64,000 nt of DNA from Nitrososphaerota archaeon (GCA_029785195.1 JAFMAD010000007.1:1-64000), one strand, 5' to 3'; counted from the stretch's first letter, positions 15,265 to 24,567 are shown. A program made the numbers and translations. The notes: generated from the sequence alone by a model not told the origin.

Positions 15265-16620
15265 GGAGTCCATAGTCTCCAAGTCCTTGGGAAGGACGTA
15301 GAGTGCCGATTCGTAAAACCCGTAACCGGTGGGATAGTAATGGCATTGTGCTCCTATGACTTGTCCGTCGGGGCGGCGCGCGGACATCATGATTCCCGCA
15401 TTGACCTTTCCCCTACTCACCAAGGAAGAGAACTCTGGCCACGGGATCTTGACTCCTTTGGCCAATGCCTTCTCTCTGCGCCTGTCCAACGCCGCTAGCT
15501 TGTCCATGAACTTCTTTGTGGCGCGGCCCGGCTGATTCACATCTTTCCGGCTTGGCAGGGGAATGAAGTAAGAAGGATACTCTACGAATCTCTGGGTAAA
15601 CACGCCAAAGGGAATGGTTCCCAGCCAGTGGATTCTGTAATCGTCTGGGATTTCTAGGTTTACGAAGCTCTCACCCCCCAATTCCCAAGCGAACTTCTGA
15701 TCATTGAGATTGAGGGCGGGGTTGGTCGGGGTAGTGACGACAGACCTGAAGTTGTTTTTCGCAGACACAACGACTTCATCTACGGAACTCAGCGTGGCTG
15801 GGTGTTCAACCCTGAGACAGCCTATTGAAGAGTACTCCTCGTCCAGCTCAACTCTCTCTCCTGGGCGAAGTTCGAGTCGAAGAGTTTTCTTCTGTTTTCC
15901 ATCCCATTCGCCATAAATCCAGATGTTAACTGCTGAAGCCGAGTCATCAATTCTTGACTGGTTCCTGATGTACGCAAACTTGGGAAAGAATCCCTTTCCT
16001 GCGGCTTCTCTCGCTTTGATAAGGTAAGTATTCGCGAAAAACGTGAATGGCTTCCCGAACGGAGATGCGCACCAAAACCCGCTGTCGTCTTGTGATGGCT
16101 TTCTCTTTCTGAGGTCTTTCTCAGTCATGGCAATACCGAATATGTAGCTGTCCTTGAGCTTGTCGATTGTGAGTTGCGTCATCGCTACCATCACCGGAAA
16201 GAAATTGCGCCATTCGGGACCACGATTATCCCTATGCTTTATTAGAAGTTCAGGCGTAAACAGCTCCCGCGCGTTCCTCTCGTTGTACTCCGAATAAACG
16301 ACCGTAGTCTTGACGTCGTATTTCCGATTGTTAATTTCGAAATCGAAAATATCACTATCGCGATAGCCAGTCCAATCCATCTTGCACGAATGCCCCCGTT
16401 TCTTCAGCTCTCGCTCGAGCATGCTCTGGCCCAGGACTCCGAGAAGGACGTGGAGGAGCCTGTCGTTCGAGCTTCTTTGGGTCTTCGAACCGTAATGCAT
16501 CCGGTCAAACGTCCAAGGAAAGCTGATGGTCGCATATGCTTTGGCCTCGGCTAGGTCGTGAGGAGCTATGCTCGACTTCCATATCTGAGACGGGGAACTA
16601 AGTGTCAACCAGCGTGACAC
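15229..16620 (-). CDS. Candidate type II restriction endonuclease
   Basis: 463 residues of no family I can name. A PD-(D/E)xK-like core is visible at about residues 75-110: ELKKRGHSCKMDW, then DSDIFDFEINNRKYDVKTTV, where an Asp, the E and the D-V-K triad fit a nuclease active site. Later parts have beta-rich character with RPDGQVIGAQCHYYP near the C-terminus. GTG at 16620 starts the frame. It is convergent with and overlaps the N4-cytosine-type methylase, the usual pairing for type II systems. Endonuclease function is inferred from the motif and the neighbour. Confidence 0.6.
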   Translation of the reverse strand: MSRWLTLSSPSQIWKSSIAPHDLAEAKAYATISFPWTFDRMHYGSKTQRSSNDRLLHVLLGVLGQSMLERELKKRGHSCKMDWTGYRDSDIFDFEINNRKYDVKTTVVYSEYNERNARELFTPELLIKHRDNRGPEWRNFFPVMVAMTQLTIDKLKDSYIFGIAMTEKDLRKRKPSQDDSGFWCASPFGKPFTFFANTYLIKAREAAGKGFFPKFAYIRNQSRIDDSASAVNIWIYGEWDGKQKKTLRLELRPGERVELDEEYSSIGCLRVEHPATLSSVDEVVVSAKNNFRSVVTTPTNPALNLNDQKFAWELGGESFVNLEIPDDYRIHWLGTIPFGVFTQRFVEYPSYFIPLPSRKDVNQPGRATKKFMDKLAALDRRREKALAKGVKIPWPEFSSLVSRGKVNAGIMMSARRPDGQVIGAQCHYYPTGYGFYESALYVLPKDLETMDSLARSGAGRGLS

Positions 16621-16723
16621 TCCATTCCGAGAGCAGAGGTAGTGGGCAAGCCATGACAGTTCTGTTTCGAGTCATCGTCCCTGCAGGAGCCGTGAATCGG
16701 TGTACTTGGGAGCGTATCCTGGT

Positions 16724-19444
16724 TCACCGTTTCTTCCTGACGAGCGAGTCGGGACACACCTGGCTTACGTCACAGGCGTTACAGGAGATTTTGCTTGGCG
16801 TCGTATAGGGGCCAGCTAACGCCAGTCTCTTGTATCTTTCATCAGCTAGCTTCACGACCATCTGCGATTTGGCATCGCTGACATCGACCTGAAGTTCCGC
16901 GAGCTTCCCCTTCTGACTCAGGTCATAGAGGATTGCATTATTGACATTCGTTCCATTGCTTCTCAGTCCGAAGGCGTAGGTCCGCAGCTGCCCCTCATAC
17001 CTGTGTTCATACTCCTCGTGCACCGAGAACTTCCAGTCCACAAGGGTAAGTGAACTGCCTGTAGGCTTAGTTGCATCGACAATCCCGCTGACTACCATGT
17101 CGCCCAAACGAAAACTGAATCGATACTCGCTCCTGTCGACGTCCTTCAAAATCCCCGTGGAAATGAGGCGCTTGACCTTTGACTCCACGGACTTGCGCGT
17201 CCTCATTTCATGCTCTGGTTCCCCTAGCGGGAGGTACACCTCCTCCCTGACCACATCGTCGAGGTTGCGAGGGCTCTCTTCTATGACCCTCTGTATGACC
17301 CTGTGGGCAATGTTCCCTGCCCCGAGCTCTTCTCCGACAGGTACATCTGCGCCCATCAAATGGCGAAGATAGAAGTGATACGGGCACTCCAGCAACAGCA
17401 ACAGGTCCGACACCCCGAGATGAAGATAGTACGGCCGGGTGTACCTTTCTATCGTCGAGAGCTGGGCGCTCTTGATTCTGGACGAATCAAGCAGCCCGAC
17501 TGCCTCGCCGTTGAACGCCCCACGGTTGACGAACTGACTCGGCTTTCTGTCTTCTGATCCGCTGAAGATGTATAACCGGTCGCGAGCCCGAGTGACGGCG
17601 ACATACCACAACCTCCTTTCATCCTCAACTGTCGTCCCGTATCGTCCTGCCAGGTCGTCGGAAAACGAGGTTCCGTGGGAGGAACGTCGGGTGGGGAATC
17701 GGTTCTCCCAAGCGAAAGGGATTATGACGACAGGCCATTCAAGTCCCTTTGCAGCATGGACGGTCGAAACAGTCACTGCATCGGAACGCGCGGTTGTCAT
17801 CCCCACTTCGGTCCATCTTTCGAGCTCGTGCTCAAGCTGCCACTTCACATTGTGAGTAAGCACATCGACCGGGGGTCCTCTAATTTGGTACCCGCTCAGG
17901 AACCTCCGACGGTAGGCTTCCTCCACTGCTCTCATGATCTGTGTTATGGCTGAGAATCCCTCTTGGAGGGTCGAGTCATCGGTATCGATCTCCAAGCCCA
18001 CACCTTCGCAGAAGTCGAAAAATTGCTGCCTGAAGTTGTAGCGCTCATTCTTTGGTCTCTTTCCGTCCTTCATGAGTTCTGCATGCCAACCTGTCACTTT
18101 GGCGTGAATCTTTTTGGTGTCCTTTACTTTGCAGTACCGAGAAATCTTGGAGAGGTCCACTTGCACCCTCTCAGTCAGTTCGATTTCTTCTTCCCTGTTG
18201 GCAGGCTCAGGAGGCTGGTCAGCAATCTGGAGCAAATCCAAGACTGAGAGCATGAAATCCTGAACGAATCCGATGCCTGCATTGCGATTAGGCGAGTAAT
18301 ATGGGACGCCAACCCTGTCGAGAGCGTCCATAATGGGCTGTCCGTGGTTCAGGACTGATCTCAAAAGGATAGCAATCTCCCCAGGCTTGACCTTGGACTC
18401 GATTAGCCCTTTTATGCCGTCAACAACAGCTTCTTCGTTTGGCGTCGTTGCATCGTCAAGGACCACCGAAATCGCTTGGTCTCTCCTCTCGGGGCTGACG
18501 TTCATGTCCCTGACTTCGAAGGTCTTTCCGAAGGGCATTTCTCTGGCGACTAGATTCGCGTAGTTCACGATGCCAGTCCTTGACCGGTGATTTACAGTAA
18601 TCTCGTAGACCTGTGAGTCCTTGAAGTCCTTGCCGAAAGACAGCGTCCGGCTGAAATCACTTCCTCTCCACTGATAGATAGACTGCCTTGGGTCGGCTAC
18701 CGCTAGCATTCGCGATTTCGGAGTATTCTCCAACATCGCCTGGAGAAGGCCAACCTGCGCGGGATTCACATCTTGGTACTCGTCAACATAGACATCAAGG
18801 CCCGTTTCTGCCTGTCCAGCCTCCTCTAGACGGCGAGTCGCCTCCCTGATCAACGCCCCAAAGTCCAGAAGCCGCTGACTCTTCATGAAAGTCATGTAAT
18901 TCTCAATGGCAGTTCGGACGTTGTCCGGGACATCCTTGCTGTCCAATTCGAGCGATTCGTTGTAGAAGAGCTCAAGGTCAGCTAGGAAACCATCGATTCT
19001 GTCGAACTGGTTCTTGCCGGCGTAGAGATTTTTCAGTCCGAGAATCGGATAGACACGCTGGACGATTTGCGCCTGCTCAAGCTCATCGACGACCTTGGTG
19101 TTCGCCAACACACCCGTATCTCTCAGGAGGTTGTTGCACCAACCATGAATGGTTCCGATGAAGATTCTGCTGATGATGTCCTTGTGTCCCGCGCCCTCCA
19201 ATGCCGACGATAGTCGGACGACAAGTTCGTTGGCGGCGTTATTCGTAAACGTGAAGACCACGACGTTGTCCTTCGTGGGATCGGTAATCCCTGCCTCAAT
19301 TCTCCTGCTCAGAGCCTCAACAAGAAGCCTCGTCTTTCCAGAGCCCGCGGCGGCGACCACCAGTTGGGCCTGCTTCTTCGACGGCACTATCGCTTGGACC
19401 GTTTTATCGAACTCGTCGGGGACATCCAATGAGAAGTCGCACAA
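16724..19444 (-). CDS. UvrD/AddA-like helicase with C-terminal Cas4/RecB-type nuclease
   Basis: 906 residues. Superfamily 1 helicase motifs: VVAAAGSGKTRLL Walker A (about 29-41), VFTFTNNAANEL (Ia), DVYVDEYQDVNPAQ Walker B, AVADPRQSIYQWRG, VSTVHAAKGLEWPVV (V) and LWYVAVTRARDRLYI (VI). From about residue 690 a RecB/Cas4-type nuclease domain follows: LLECPYHFYLRH, GNIAHRVIQRV, LTLVDWKFS, and a terminal CNACDVSQVCP cluster that with the earlier Cys can hold a 4Fe-4S cluster. This is the AddA/AdnB architecture of end-processing helicase-nucleases. It lies between the restriction system and a HEPN gene, so a role in DNA degradation or defence is likely. Confidence 0.85.
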   Translation of the reverse strand: MCDFSLDVPDEFDKTVQAIVPSKKQAQLVVAAAGSGKTRLLVEALSRRIEAGITDPTKDNVVVFTFTNNAANELVVRLSSALEGAGHKDIISRIFIGTIHGWCNNLLRDTGVLANTKVVDELEQAQIVQRVYPILGLKNLYAGKNQFDRIDGFLADLELFYNESLELDSKDVPDNVRTAIENYMTFMKSQRLLDFGALIREATRRLEEAGQAETGLDVYVDEYQDVNPAQVGLLQAMLENTPKSRMLAVADPRQSIYQWRGSDFSRTLSFGKDFKDSQVYEITVNHRSRTGIVNYANLVAREMPFGKTFEVRDMNVSPERRDQAISVVLDDATTPNEEAVVDGIKGLIESKVKPGEIAILLRSVLNHGQPIMDALDRVGVPYYSPNRNAGIGFVQDFMLSVLDLLQIADQPPEPANREEEIELTERVQVDLSKISRYCKVKDTKKIHAKVTGWHAELMKDGKRPKNERYNFRQQFFDFCEGVGLEIDTDDSTLQEGFSAITQIMRAVEEAYRRRFLSGYQIRGPPVDVLTHNVKWQLEHELERWTEVGMTTARSDAVTVSTVHAAKGLEWPVVIIPFAWENRFPTRRSSHGTSFSDDLAGRYGTTVEDERRLWYVAVTRARDRLYIFSGSEDRKPSQFVNRGAFNGEAVGLLDSSRIKSAQLSTIERYTRPYYLHLGVSDLLLLLECPYHFYLRHLMGADVPVGEELGAGNIAHRVIQRVIEESPRNLDDVVREEVYLPLGEPEHEMRTRKSVESKVKRLISTGILKDVDRSEYRFSFRLGDMVVSGIVDATKPTGSSLTLVDWKFSVHEEYEHRYEGQLRTYAFGLRSNGTNVNNAILYDLSQKGKLAELQVDVSDAKSQMVVKLADERYKRLALAGPYTTPSKISCNACDVSQVCPDSLVRKKR

Positions 19445-19498
19445 GCATGGTTTGATGGTTTTGTTAAGCGTTGAGGCGCGTTCAAAGTGGAAACGCGA

Positions 19499-20376
19499 CT
19501 AATCCTTCGTATCGCCCGACTGAATCAGTTTCTTGATTGACTGACGAACATAATCTCGCAGCAGTGAAGAATCACTACTCGAAACGACCTCGGCGCTTCC
19601 CCCATGCAGGATACGAGACCGCTTTCTGTAAAGCCGCCTAAGGTTTGAATAGACGGAGGCCTGTTCAGCAGAACTACCGCCCATAAGTACAGAGCATTTG
19701 GTCGCGATTTCGCCAGAAATCTCTTTAACGTTCGGTTCATGAAATAGCCCTTCCATCGCGGCCATCAGTGAAGTGAAAGCCTGTCTCTCTGAGTGCGTTG
19801 AGTAGGATTCCTCGAAGTTCTTGAACGCGAATTGAATTGAAGGCTGAAACGACTTCGCGTCTGTCGTCCTTATAAATTCGCTAACCTTCGAAGCGTTGTC
19901 GGCGTCGAGAACGAAAGGAATCCTTGAAACGACAGTATTGGCGGTGGTGCCCTTCAGAATCCGTTTCAATTCTGGCTTGTCGATGACTATTCCGTATGAA
20001 AGCGGCGCCCTGATGTCACCTTCTTGGAAGAGCCTAGCAAGAGAGAGAGCTTCATCAACAGCTTGATACTATCAATAAGCATCTCGGTCATATTTGGCAT
20101 TTCATTCCTCTTCACCACTTCAACCTGATCGGGCGATAGCTTGTACGCCTTTTGAGCTATGAAGAACTTCTTCTCCTTGCGGTTGAGACAGCCGAACTGG
20201 GCCTCTGCCCTCTCGTACGCCATCTCGGCTCCCACGCCCTCCAATCTTGAAATCAGGGCAATTCCGCCCTCTTCTGGCAGTTCACGAATCCGGAAGCCAT
20301 TCCCAAGGAGCAACAAGGTTATGGTGTGGTCAACGTTCGAAAGGAATGCGATGAACTGCACCTGAGGGTCAGGCAA
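19499..20376 (-). pseudogene. HEPN (ApeA-like) protein gene split by a frameshift
   Basis: Two minus-strand frames, 19987-20376 and 19499 to about 20068, make one protein if one base is inserted or lost between 19987 and 20068. The downstream frame stays open above its TTG at 19969 and reads AVDEALSLARLFQEGDI, continuing sensibly from the upstream ...MLIDS. The C-terminal part has a helical bundle (QAFTSLMAAMEGLF) and the RxxxxH motif in KRSRILHGG, the signature of HEPN ribonuclease-type domains. The whole would be about 290 residues, normal for the ApeA-like group. A real inactivation and an assembly error are equally possible. Confidence 0.65.
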
Positions 20377-20447
20377 TTACGCGGGTGTGCCTCCCCAATC
20401 AGATAGAAACGTTTCCGATAAATGACGCCGAACGGAGCCGGGTTTTC

Positions 20448-21080
20448 CTACGCCCCAGCATTAGAACTCCGGACGTCCTCTGCTTGGACCACACTGAGTT
20501 TGAGTTGCAGAGCACCCGTCTCTACCTTACCGACGTCGGATGCAGTTGGCTCGTTGATCCTCAATACGTCGAAGCTAACCTTCTTGGTAGCCACTGCGCT
20601 TTCGATCTTCTTCTGGACCCCGTTCAGCCCCGCCTTCCCCGTCTTGACGTCCAGGAGCACGATCTCGATCGGGTCCTCCGAGTCGTCTCCCTTGCTCATG
20701 TTCCTGAAGATGAGATAGTCGATGGGGGAGCCGATGAACCGGGCATCAGCAGGATTGTACTTCGCAAGGAAGCCAGGCAAAAACGGCGCCATCTGCTCCG
20801 CGATCTTCCCCTTCAGGACCGCCCGCGAGGTGTCCACGGCGTCAGCCCTGTTCTCCTCGATGGCCTGGGCCAGGGTCGTCGCCTTCCACTCCCCCAGCTT
20901 CGCCTCGTACGTCTGCCTGATCGAGGTGTCCAATTGCGACTTCTGGGACTCGAACATCTGAGATGCCATCCTCTGCGCGTTGCCCATCGCCTGGCCCATC
21001 ATCCGGGAATGAAGCACGAGGTACACCAGAAGGGACCCCGCCACCAGGCCGGCCAGCAGCGCGGGGAGTTCGTAGCCCAC
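20448..21080 (-). CDS. Holliday-junction-resolvase-like endonuclease (Endonuc_Holl)
   Basis: 210 residues. An N-terminal membrane helix (ALLAGLVAGSLLVYLVLHS) and a coiled linker precede the nuclease domain of the Endonuc_Holl family: LKGKIAEQMAPFLPGF, NPADARFIGSPIDYLIF and IEIVLLDVKTGKAGLNGVQ, where the Asp and the D-V-K carry the PD-(D/E)xK-type active site. GTG at 21080 lies 26 nt from TTTAA at 21104-21108. The family is common in archaea and their elements; a role in recombination or DNA processing during transfer is inferred. It opens the element backbone region. The extreme C-terminus is not conserved. Confidence 0.8.
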   Translation of the reverse strand: MGYELPALLAGLVAGSLLVYLVLHSRMMGQAMGNAQRMASQMFESQKSQLDTSIRQTYEAKLGEWKATTLAQAIEENRADAVDTSRAVLKGKIAEQMAPFLPGFLAKYNPADARFIGSPIDYLIFRNMSKGDDSEDPIEIVLLDVKTGKAGLNGVQKKIESAVATKKVSFDVLRINEPTASDVGKVETGALQLKLSVVQAEDVRSSNAGA

Positions 21081-21149
21081 GCCCCGTTATCCGGTCGCCC
21101 GCGTTTAAGCCCCACGCTTCGGAAGAAGCGGTATAGAGGTGGCTGAGGG

Positions 21150-21162
21150 TGCAAAAAAGAAG
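21150..21162 (-). terminator. T-rich terminator after the zinc-ribbon regulator gene
   Basis: On the minus strand CTTCTTTTTTGC lies about 30 nt past the stop at 21192, a T-tract of the kind that ends archaeal transcription. Confidence 0.4.
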
Positions 21163-21191
21163 GGGCGGGGCTGTATAACCAAGCCGCAGCT

Positions 21192-21755
21192 CTATACCCG
21201 GTGTTCCTGGTGATAGCCGCAGCTCGTGCAGTATGCCCCTACGGAGACGAATCTGGGCTGGCTGGCGGCACCGCCCTGTTTCTGGGCGTACAGTGGGACG
21301 AGGGTCCTCTTCGACTCCACGGGGCAGATGCCGAGCCACCTGAGTCTCAAGGCTCCGAGGATATCCTCCGTGCGGTCCCCCTGCTTTTCCATTACAATCC
21401 CGCGGCCCTTGAGAAACTCGAGGATGATTGTGACCGCTGTTTTGAAGATGTGACCGGTCTGGGGAGGCTGCTTTCGCCTTAGGCGAGCTACCAGCTCGTT
21501 GAAGTCGAGCGGGCCCTCTTCTAGGGCCTTGACGACTGCCACGGCGAGGGGAGTGACAAGGGGCGAAGAAAGGCGCCCGAGGCTGTAGACCGGGAGGACT
21601 ACGTGGTTCAGGGTGCGGCACTTCTCGCAGGCCCAGAACAGGCCTATCCACCCACGCTTCCCTTCGACGGTCACCCTGGCGTAGAGTGTCCTGTGAGGCG
21701 TGAGCGCGCTGCATCTGGGGCAGAGGCGGTTCTTCAAGCCGCGGACGTTGCCCAT
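21192..21755 (-). CDS. Zinc-ribbon and winged-helix regulator-like protein
   Basis: 187 residues. An N-terminal ribbon has CPRC (about 12-15) and CEKC (about 43-46). A winged-helix-like segment follows (VVKALEEGPLDFNELVARLRR, then FKTAVTIILEFLKGRGIVME). A third CxxC lies near the C-terminus (AYCTSCGYHQ), which with Cys in LGICPV may form a second ribbon. ATG at 21755 is 24 nt from a GTTTTATCC box. Architecture suggests a DNA-binding transcription regulator of the element. No specific family is recognised. Confidence 0.6.
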   Translation of the reverse strand: MGNVRGLKNRLCPRCSALTPHRTLYARVTVEGKRGWIGLFWACEKCRTLNHVVLPVYSLGRLSSPLVTPLAVAVVKALEEGPLDFNELVARLRRKQPPQTGHIFKTAVTIILEFLKGRGIVMEKQGDRTEDILGALRLRWLGICPVESKRTLVPLYAQKQGGAASQPRFVSVGAYCTSCGYHQEHRV

Positions 21756-21798
21756 GAAGCGAGGGTGCGGCCCTGGATAAAACAGGCCGCTAGTCTCC

Positions 21799-22443
21799 CT
21801 ACCGGCTGATGGCGCTGGCCGGGTAGATCAGGTCCAAGACTTTCCTGGCCCGGTCCAGGACGCGCATGCAGAGGGCTCCTACCTCACGGGGAGTGGCAGA
21901 GCGAGCCTGGGTGGCGATGTAGGTCCAGGAGAAGCCGTCGTCGGGTTTCCCATAGATCCTGGCGAGGGTCGCTGCGACGAGCTGGGCGAGGGCTTCCGCC
22001 TCGGGCTCTTGGTTGTGTCTTGTCTTCGGCTCGAACGAGCGGTGTAGAGCGTGGGCGAGTTCGTGGAAGAAGACGGTCCAGTCAGGGGTAGCGAGTGTGA
22101 TGACCTGCTGCTCGTAGTCGGTCATCCCATAGACGCCCGCCGAGAGGCGAAGGTAGTTGACGCGCATCCCGAACCTCTCGGCCACGTCGATGAGAGGAGG
22201 AGGGTCTCTTGGTTTGTAGGCCGGGAGCTCTGCGCCTTCTGTGTCCTCGTACCTGAATACGGGGATGGCCTTGAACCCCACGAGGACGTCGACCTCTTCC
22301 CCGTCGGGTTCGGTGTAGTCGAGCGCCTTCTTTACGAAGACTGGGCCCAAGATGTAGAAGGCTTTCGAGCCCTGTCGGACGTGACGGGCAACGTCCATCC
22401 ACTGGCGATATCCTCGGGCGTCCGATGTCCCTGAAAGGAGCAT
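21799..22443 (-). CDS. ArdC-like antirestriction/metallopeptidase protein, start codon uncertain
   Basis: From ATG 22443 the protein has 214 residues: SGTSDARGYRQWMDVARHV, then a gluzincin site FFHELAHALH (about 143-152) with a downstream Glu-rich EPEAEALAQ helix giving the third zinc ligand. This is the ArdC arrangement of an ssDNA-binding region plus zinc peptidase, common on plasmids. Conserved sequence continues upstream in the same frame for 39 codons (…PSSKWSFGNQIL) to a TAG at 22563-22561, yet this extension holds no ATG, GTG or TTG. Either a CTG-type start is used, or the 5' end is damaged. Likely protects incoming element DNA. Confidence 0.75.
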   Translation of the reverse strand: MLLSGTSDARGYRQWMDVARHVRQGSKAFYILGPVFVKKALDYTEPDGEEVDVLVGFKAIPVFRYEDTEGAELPAYKPRDPPPLIDVAERFGMRVNYLRLSAGVYGMTDYEQQVITLATPDWTVFFHELAHALHRSFEPKTRHNQEPEAEALAQLVAATLARIYGKPDDGFSWTYIATQARSATPREVGALCMRVLDRARKVLDLIYPASAISR

Positions 22444-22657
22444 CAGTATTTGGTTTCCGAAGCTCCACTTCGAGGACGGCCTCTCTGGGGCGTTGATGAG
22501 CGCCTTCGCGCACAGGTCTGGGAGTTGTGTCGTAGAAAAGAGCCGTATGACCTTCTCAAGCTAGTTGCTGGCTCGCTCTCTCCAAGATTGTGTGGTTGTT
22601 CTCTGATCGACAGCTTGCGCTGGGTTTTCTGCTGTTTGCACGAGAACGCACCCGCCC

Positions 22658-23155
22658 CTATGCGTTCACGGGGTAGCGCTTCAGGAACTTCCCGCGAAGG
22701 CGGTACTTGTAGCCCCCGACGACAAGGTCTTCGCCGTTCCCCAGCCTCTCCAGGAACTCCTTCGCAGGCTCCAGCTCTGCCACCGGAGACCCGTCCTGGT
22801 TGACGACGAAGGTCCACTCCCCTTCGCCGCTGGCGTAGGACTTCCAGGGTCTGGATTCGAGGATGGATGAGTCGACTTGGGGAGTGTCATCCATGATGTT
22901 GACGGGTTCGCTGCTTGGAGTTGGTGCTCTTGCTGCGTGGCCGTTCCCGTTGGCCTTCAGCTTCCCAAGGACATAGACGATGTTGCTGGATTGCCTTCCG
23001 AGTGCGTCAGTTTCCCTCTTTTCGACTGCCTTGATCAGGACGAAGCCACTCCCGAGGCATTCGTTCGCCTCGGCGCTGGTCGACGCCTCCCTGATCTCGG
23101 TGATGCGGGCGTACGGAGTGTCCATCTTCCTTCGCCTCCGCTTCCCTGTACCCAT
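22658..23155 (-). CDS. Element-type conserved hypothetical protein, 165 aa
   Basis: An N-terminal domain reads RITEIREASTSAEANECLGSGFVLIKAVEKRE and ends SNIVYVLGKL, a small alpha/beta module seen in many plasmid and integrative-element proteins (sequence pattern SA-EANE-L-GW-L). After a linker, a second short beta domain (WTFVVNQDGSPVAELEPA, YKYRLRGKFLKRY) follows. ATG at 23155 lies 26 nt from the box at 23178-23182. Function unknown. Confidence 0.65.
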   Translation of the reverse strand: MGTGKRRRRKMDTPYARITEIREASTSAEANECLGSGFVLIKAVEKRETDALGRQSSNIVYVLGKLKANGNGHAARAPTPSSEPVNIMDDTPQVDSSILESRPWKSYASGEGEWTFVVNQDGSPVAELEPAKEFLERLGNGEDLVVGGYKYRLRGKFLKRYPVNA

Positions 23156-23161
23156 GCCCTC

Positions 23162-24085
23162 CTAGGAGGGGCCCGCATTTAACGGGCCGGACTCCTTGGA
23201 GACGGTGGCGACGAACTCGCGGACGGTGTACTCCGCGACCCCAGCTATCTGGGCCAGCAGCTTCTGGGTGACGACCCCGGGGGCTGCCTCCCTGGAGGCG
23301 ATGTAGACGGACCCCGCGGCTATGGTCCTGGGGTTGCGCCCCTCGTTCGTGCCTCTGAGGCCCGCCAGGACGGTCTGGGACGCCTGGAAGAGCCTCCTGA
23401 AGAAGGGGCCGGCCTCGACGCCGTTCTTCCTCAGCCTCTTCTGGACGGCTTCGTCCGCCTCAAGGCCGTTCAGGAGGGTCCGCAGGAGGGCGGTGGGGTC
23501 GGTGGGCTTCAGGGGGACGCTCGACCTCAGCCCCATCTGGAGCAGGGCCGATTTCGTCACCTTGTGGCCCATGTCGTTGAAGGCCTCCATGACGGCCCCG
23601 GAGCTGACGTGGTCCATGCCTGCCGCCCTGACGGCTGAGAGGATGGAGTAGGCAGACGCAGCTGCGACGAAGACGCGGCGCCCGCTTCCGCTCCCCTCCG
23701 CCAGCACCTTCGCCGTCAGGGCCATGGCGTTCTGCTTGACGAAGGCGGGGAGGGACAGCCGGTCCGCTACCCTCGTGATCATGGCCTTGCACTTCTGCTC
23801 TGTCCCGTCGACGCCCAGGTTGTCCGAGACGAGCTTGGCGAAGCCGAGTGTGCTGACCCCGTTGAAGTAGGCCTTCGAGTCCTTGTCGGACCGGTCGCCT
23901 ATGTAGGAGCCGAGCCTGGTGTCTGAGAGCTGGCTTGGCGCCTGGATGTGGAACTCGAGGTGGTACTTCTCCTCCTCCACCTTCCTGTCCACCCTCCCGC
24001 ACGTGGTGCAGACGTATTCGTCTCCGGCCCGGACGATGTGGCCGCGGCATTCCCGACATCTTTCGACCTGTTCGAGTCTCTCCAT
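23162..24085 (-). CDS. tfb: Transcription initiation factor B (TFB), full length
   Basis: 307 residues. The N-terminal zinc ribbon has CRECRGHIV and CTTCGRV (Cys pairs about 10-13 and 27-30). Two cyclin repeats follow, with KQNAMALTAKVLAEG and RRVFVAAASAYSIL in the first and NPRTIAAGSVYIASREAA with VTQKLLAQIAGVAEYTVREF in the second. It recruits RNA polymerase to TATA/BRE promoters. A GGAGGT Shine-Dalgarno sequence at about 24093-24098 is 8 nt from ATG 24085 but only 2 nt from ATG 24091, so 24085 is chosen. The presence of a Shine-Dalgarno site implies a leader, perhaps from the box at 24607-24612. A mobile element with its own TFB may use private promoters. Confidence 0.85.
   Translation of the reverse strand: MERLEQVERCRECRGHIVRAGDEYVCTTCGRVDRKVEEEKYHLEFHIQAPSQLSDTRLGSYIGDRSDKDSKAYFNGVSTLGFAKLVSDNLGVDGTEQKCKAMITRVADRLSLPAFVKQNAMALTAKVLAEGSGSGRRVFVAAASAYSILSAVRAAGMDHVSSGAVMEAFNDMGHKVTKSALLQMGLRSSVPLKPTDPTALLRTLLNGLEADEAVQKRLRKNGVEAGPFFRRLFQASQTVLAGLRGTNEGRNPRTIAAGSVYIASREAAPGVVTQKLLAQIAGVAEYTVREFVATVSKESGPLNAGPS
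23170..23188 (-). promoter_or_regulatory. Backbone promoter with GC palindrome around its TATA box
   Basis: GGCCCG-CATTTAA-CGGGCC: a perfect six-base inverted repeat flanks the TATA box that serves the gene starting at 23155. On the gene strand it reads CCCGTTAAATG, a CGTT-type box. It lies across the end of the upstream TFB gene. The palindrome may bind a repressor. Confidence 0.55.
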
Positions 24086-24446
24086 TTGCATCGACCTCCT
24101 TGGTTGGTTTTGCCCTGGGCTGGCCCCGAGAGTTGGGGCCGGCCGACGCCCGCAAGCGGGCCGGAGAACTGGGCCGTGAAGCGGAAGGTGGCGTCCTTCT
24201 CTGCCCTTGCCAGAGGGTCGATGCTCGCCGCTAGGGGTAGCGAAAACACGAGCAGGACGGCCTCTGTTGTTTCTCTGGGTTTGGTCCGGGATATCTATTG
24301 GATCCCAGACGTCAGAGAGCTGGGCGGAGCGACCTCCACCGCCAGAACTTCACGCCGCGGTTCGCCGGCGCCTACGAGTGGTTTTACGTCCCTTGACGGG
24401 CAGTCCAGGAGAGACGGCTAAACGACGGCAGACCCCTGTTGGATGG

Positions 24447-24462
24447 TTTTGTCACGACAAAA
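24447..24462. repeat. Perfect palindrome TTTTGTC-AC-GACAAAA
   Basis: Seven-base perfect arms around a two-base centre. It could be a protein-binding site or a bidirectional T-tract terminator. Confidence 0.6.
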
Positions 24463-24494
24463 AGAGACAGTCGCTGTGAAGTGATATTTCCTGG

Positions 24495-24510
24495 GCACCG
24501 CTGACGGTGC
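24495..24510. repeat. Perfect inverted repeat GCACCG-CTGA-CGGTGC
   Basis: Six-base arms and a four-base loop; a stable hairpin in single-stranded DNA or RNA. Confidence 0.55.
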
Positions 24511-24567
24511 TCTTCCGGCTCGCTCCGTATTGGAACGGGCCTCTGCTTCGTTTGTTAAGGGGGGGTT

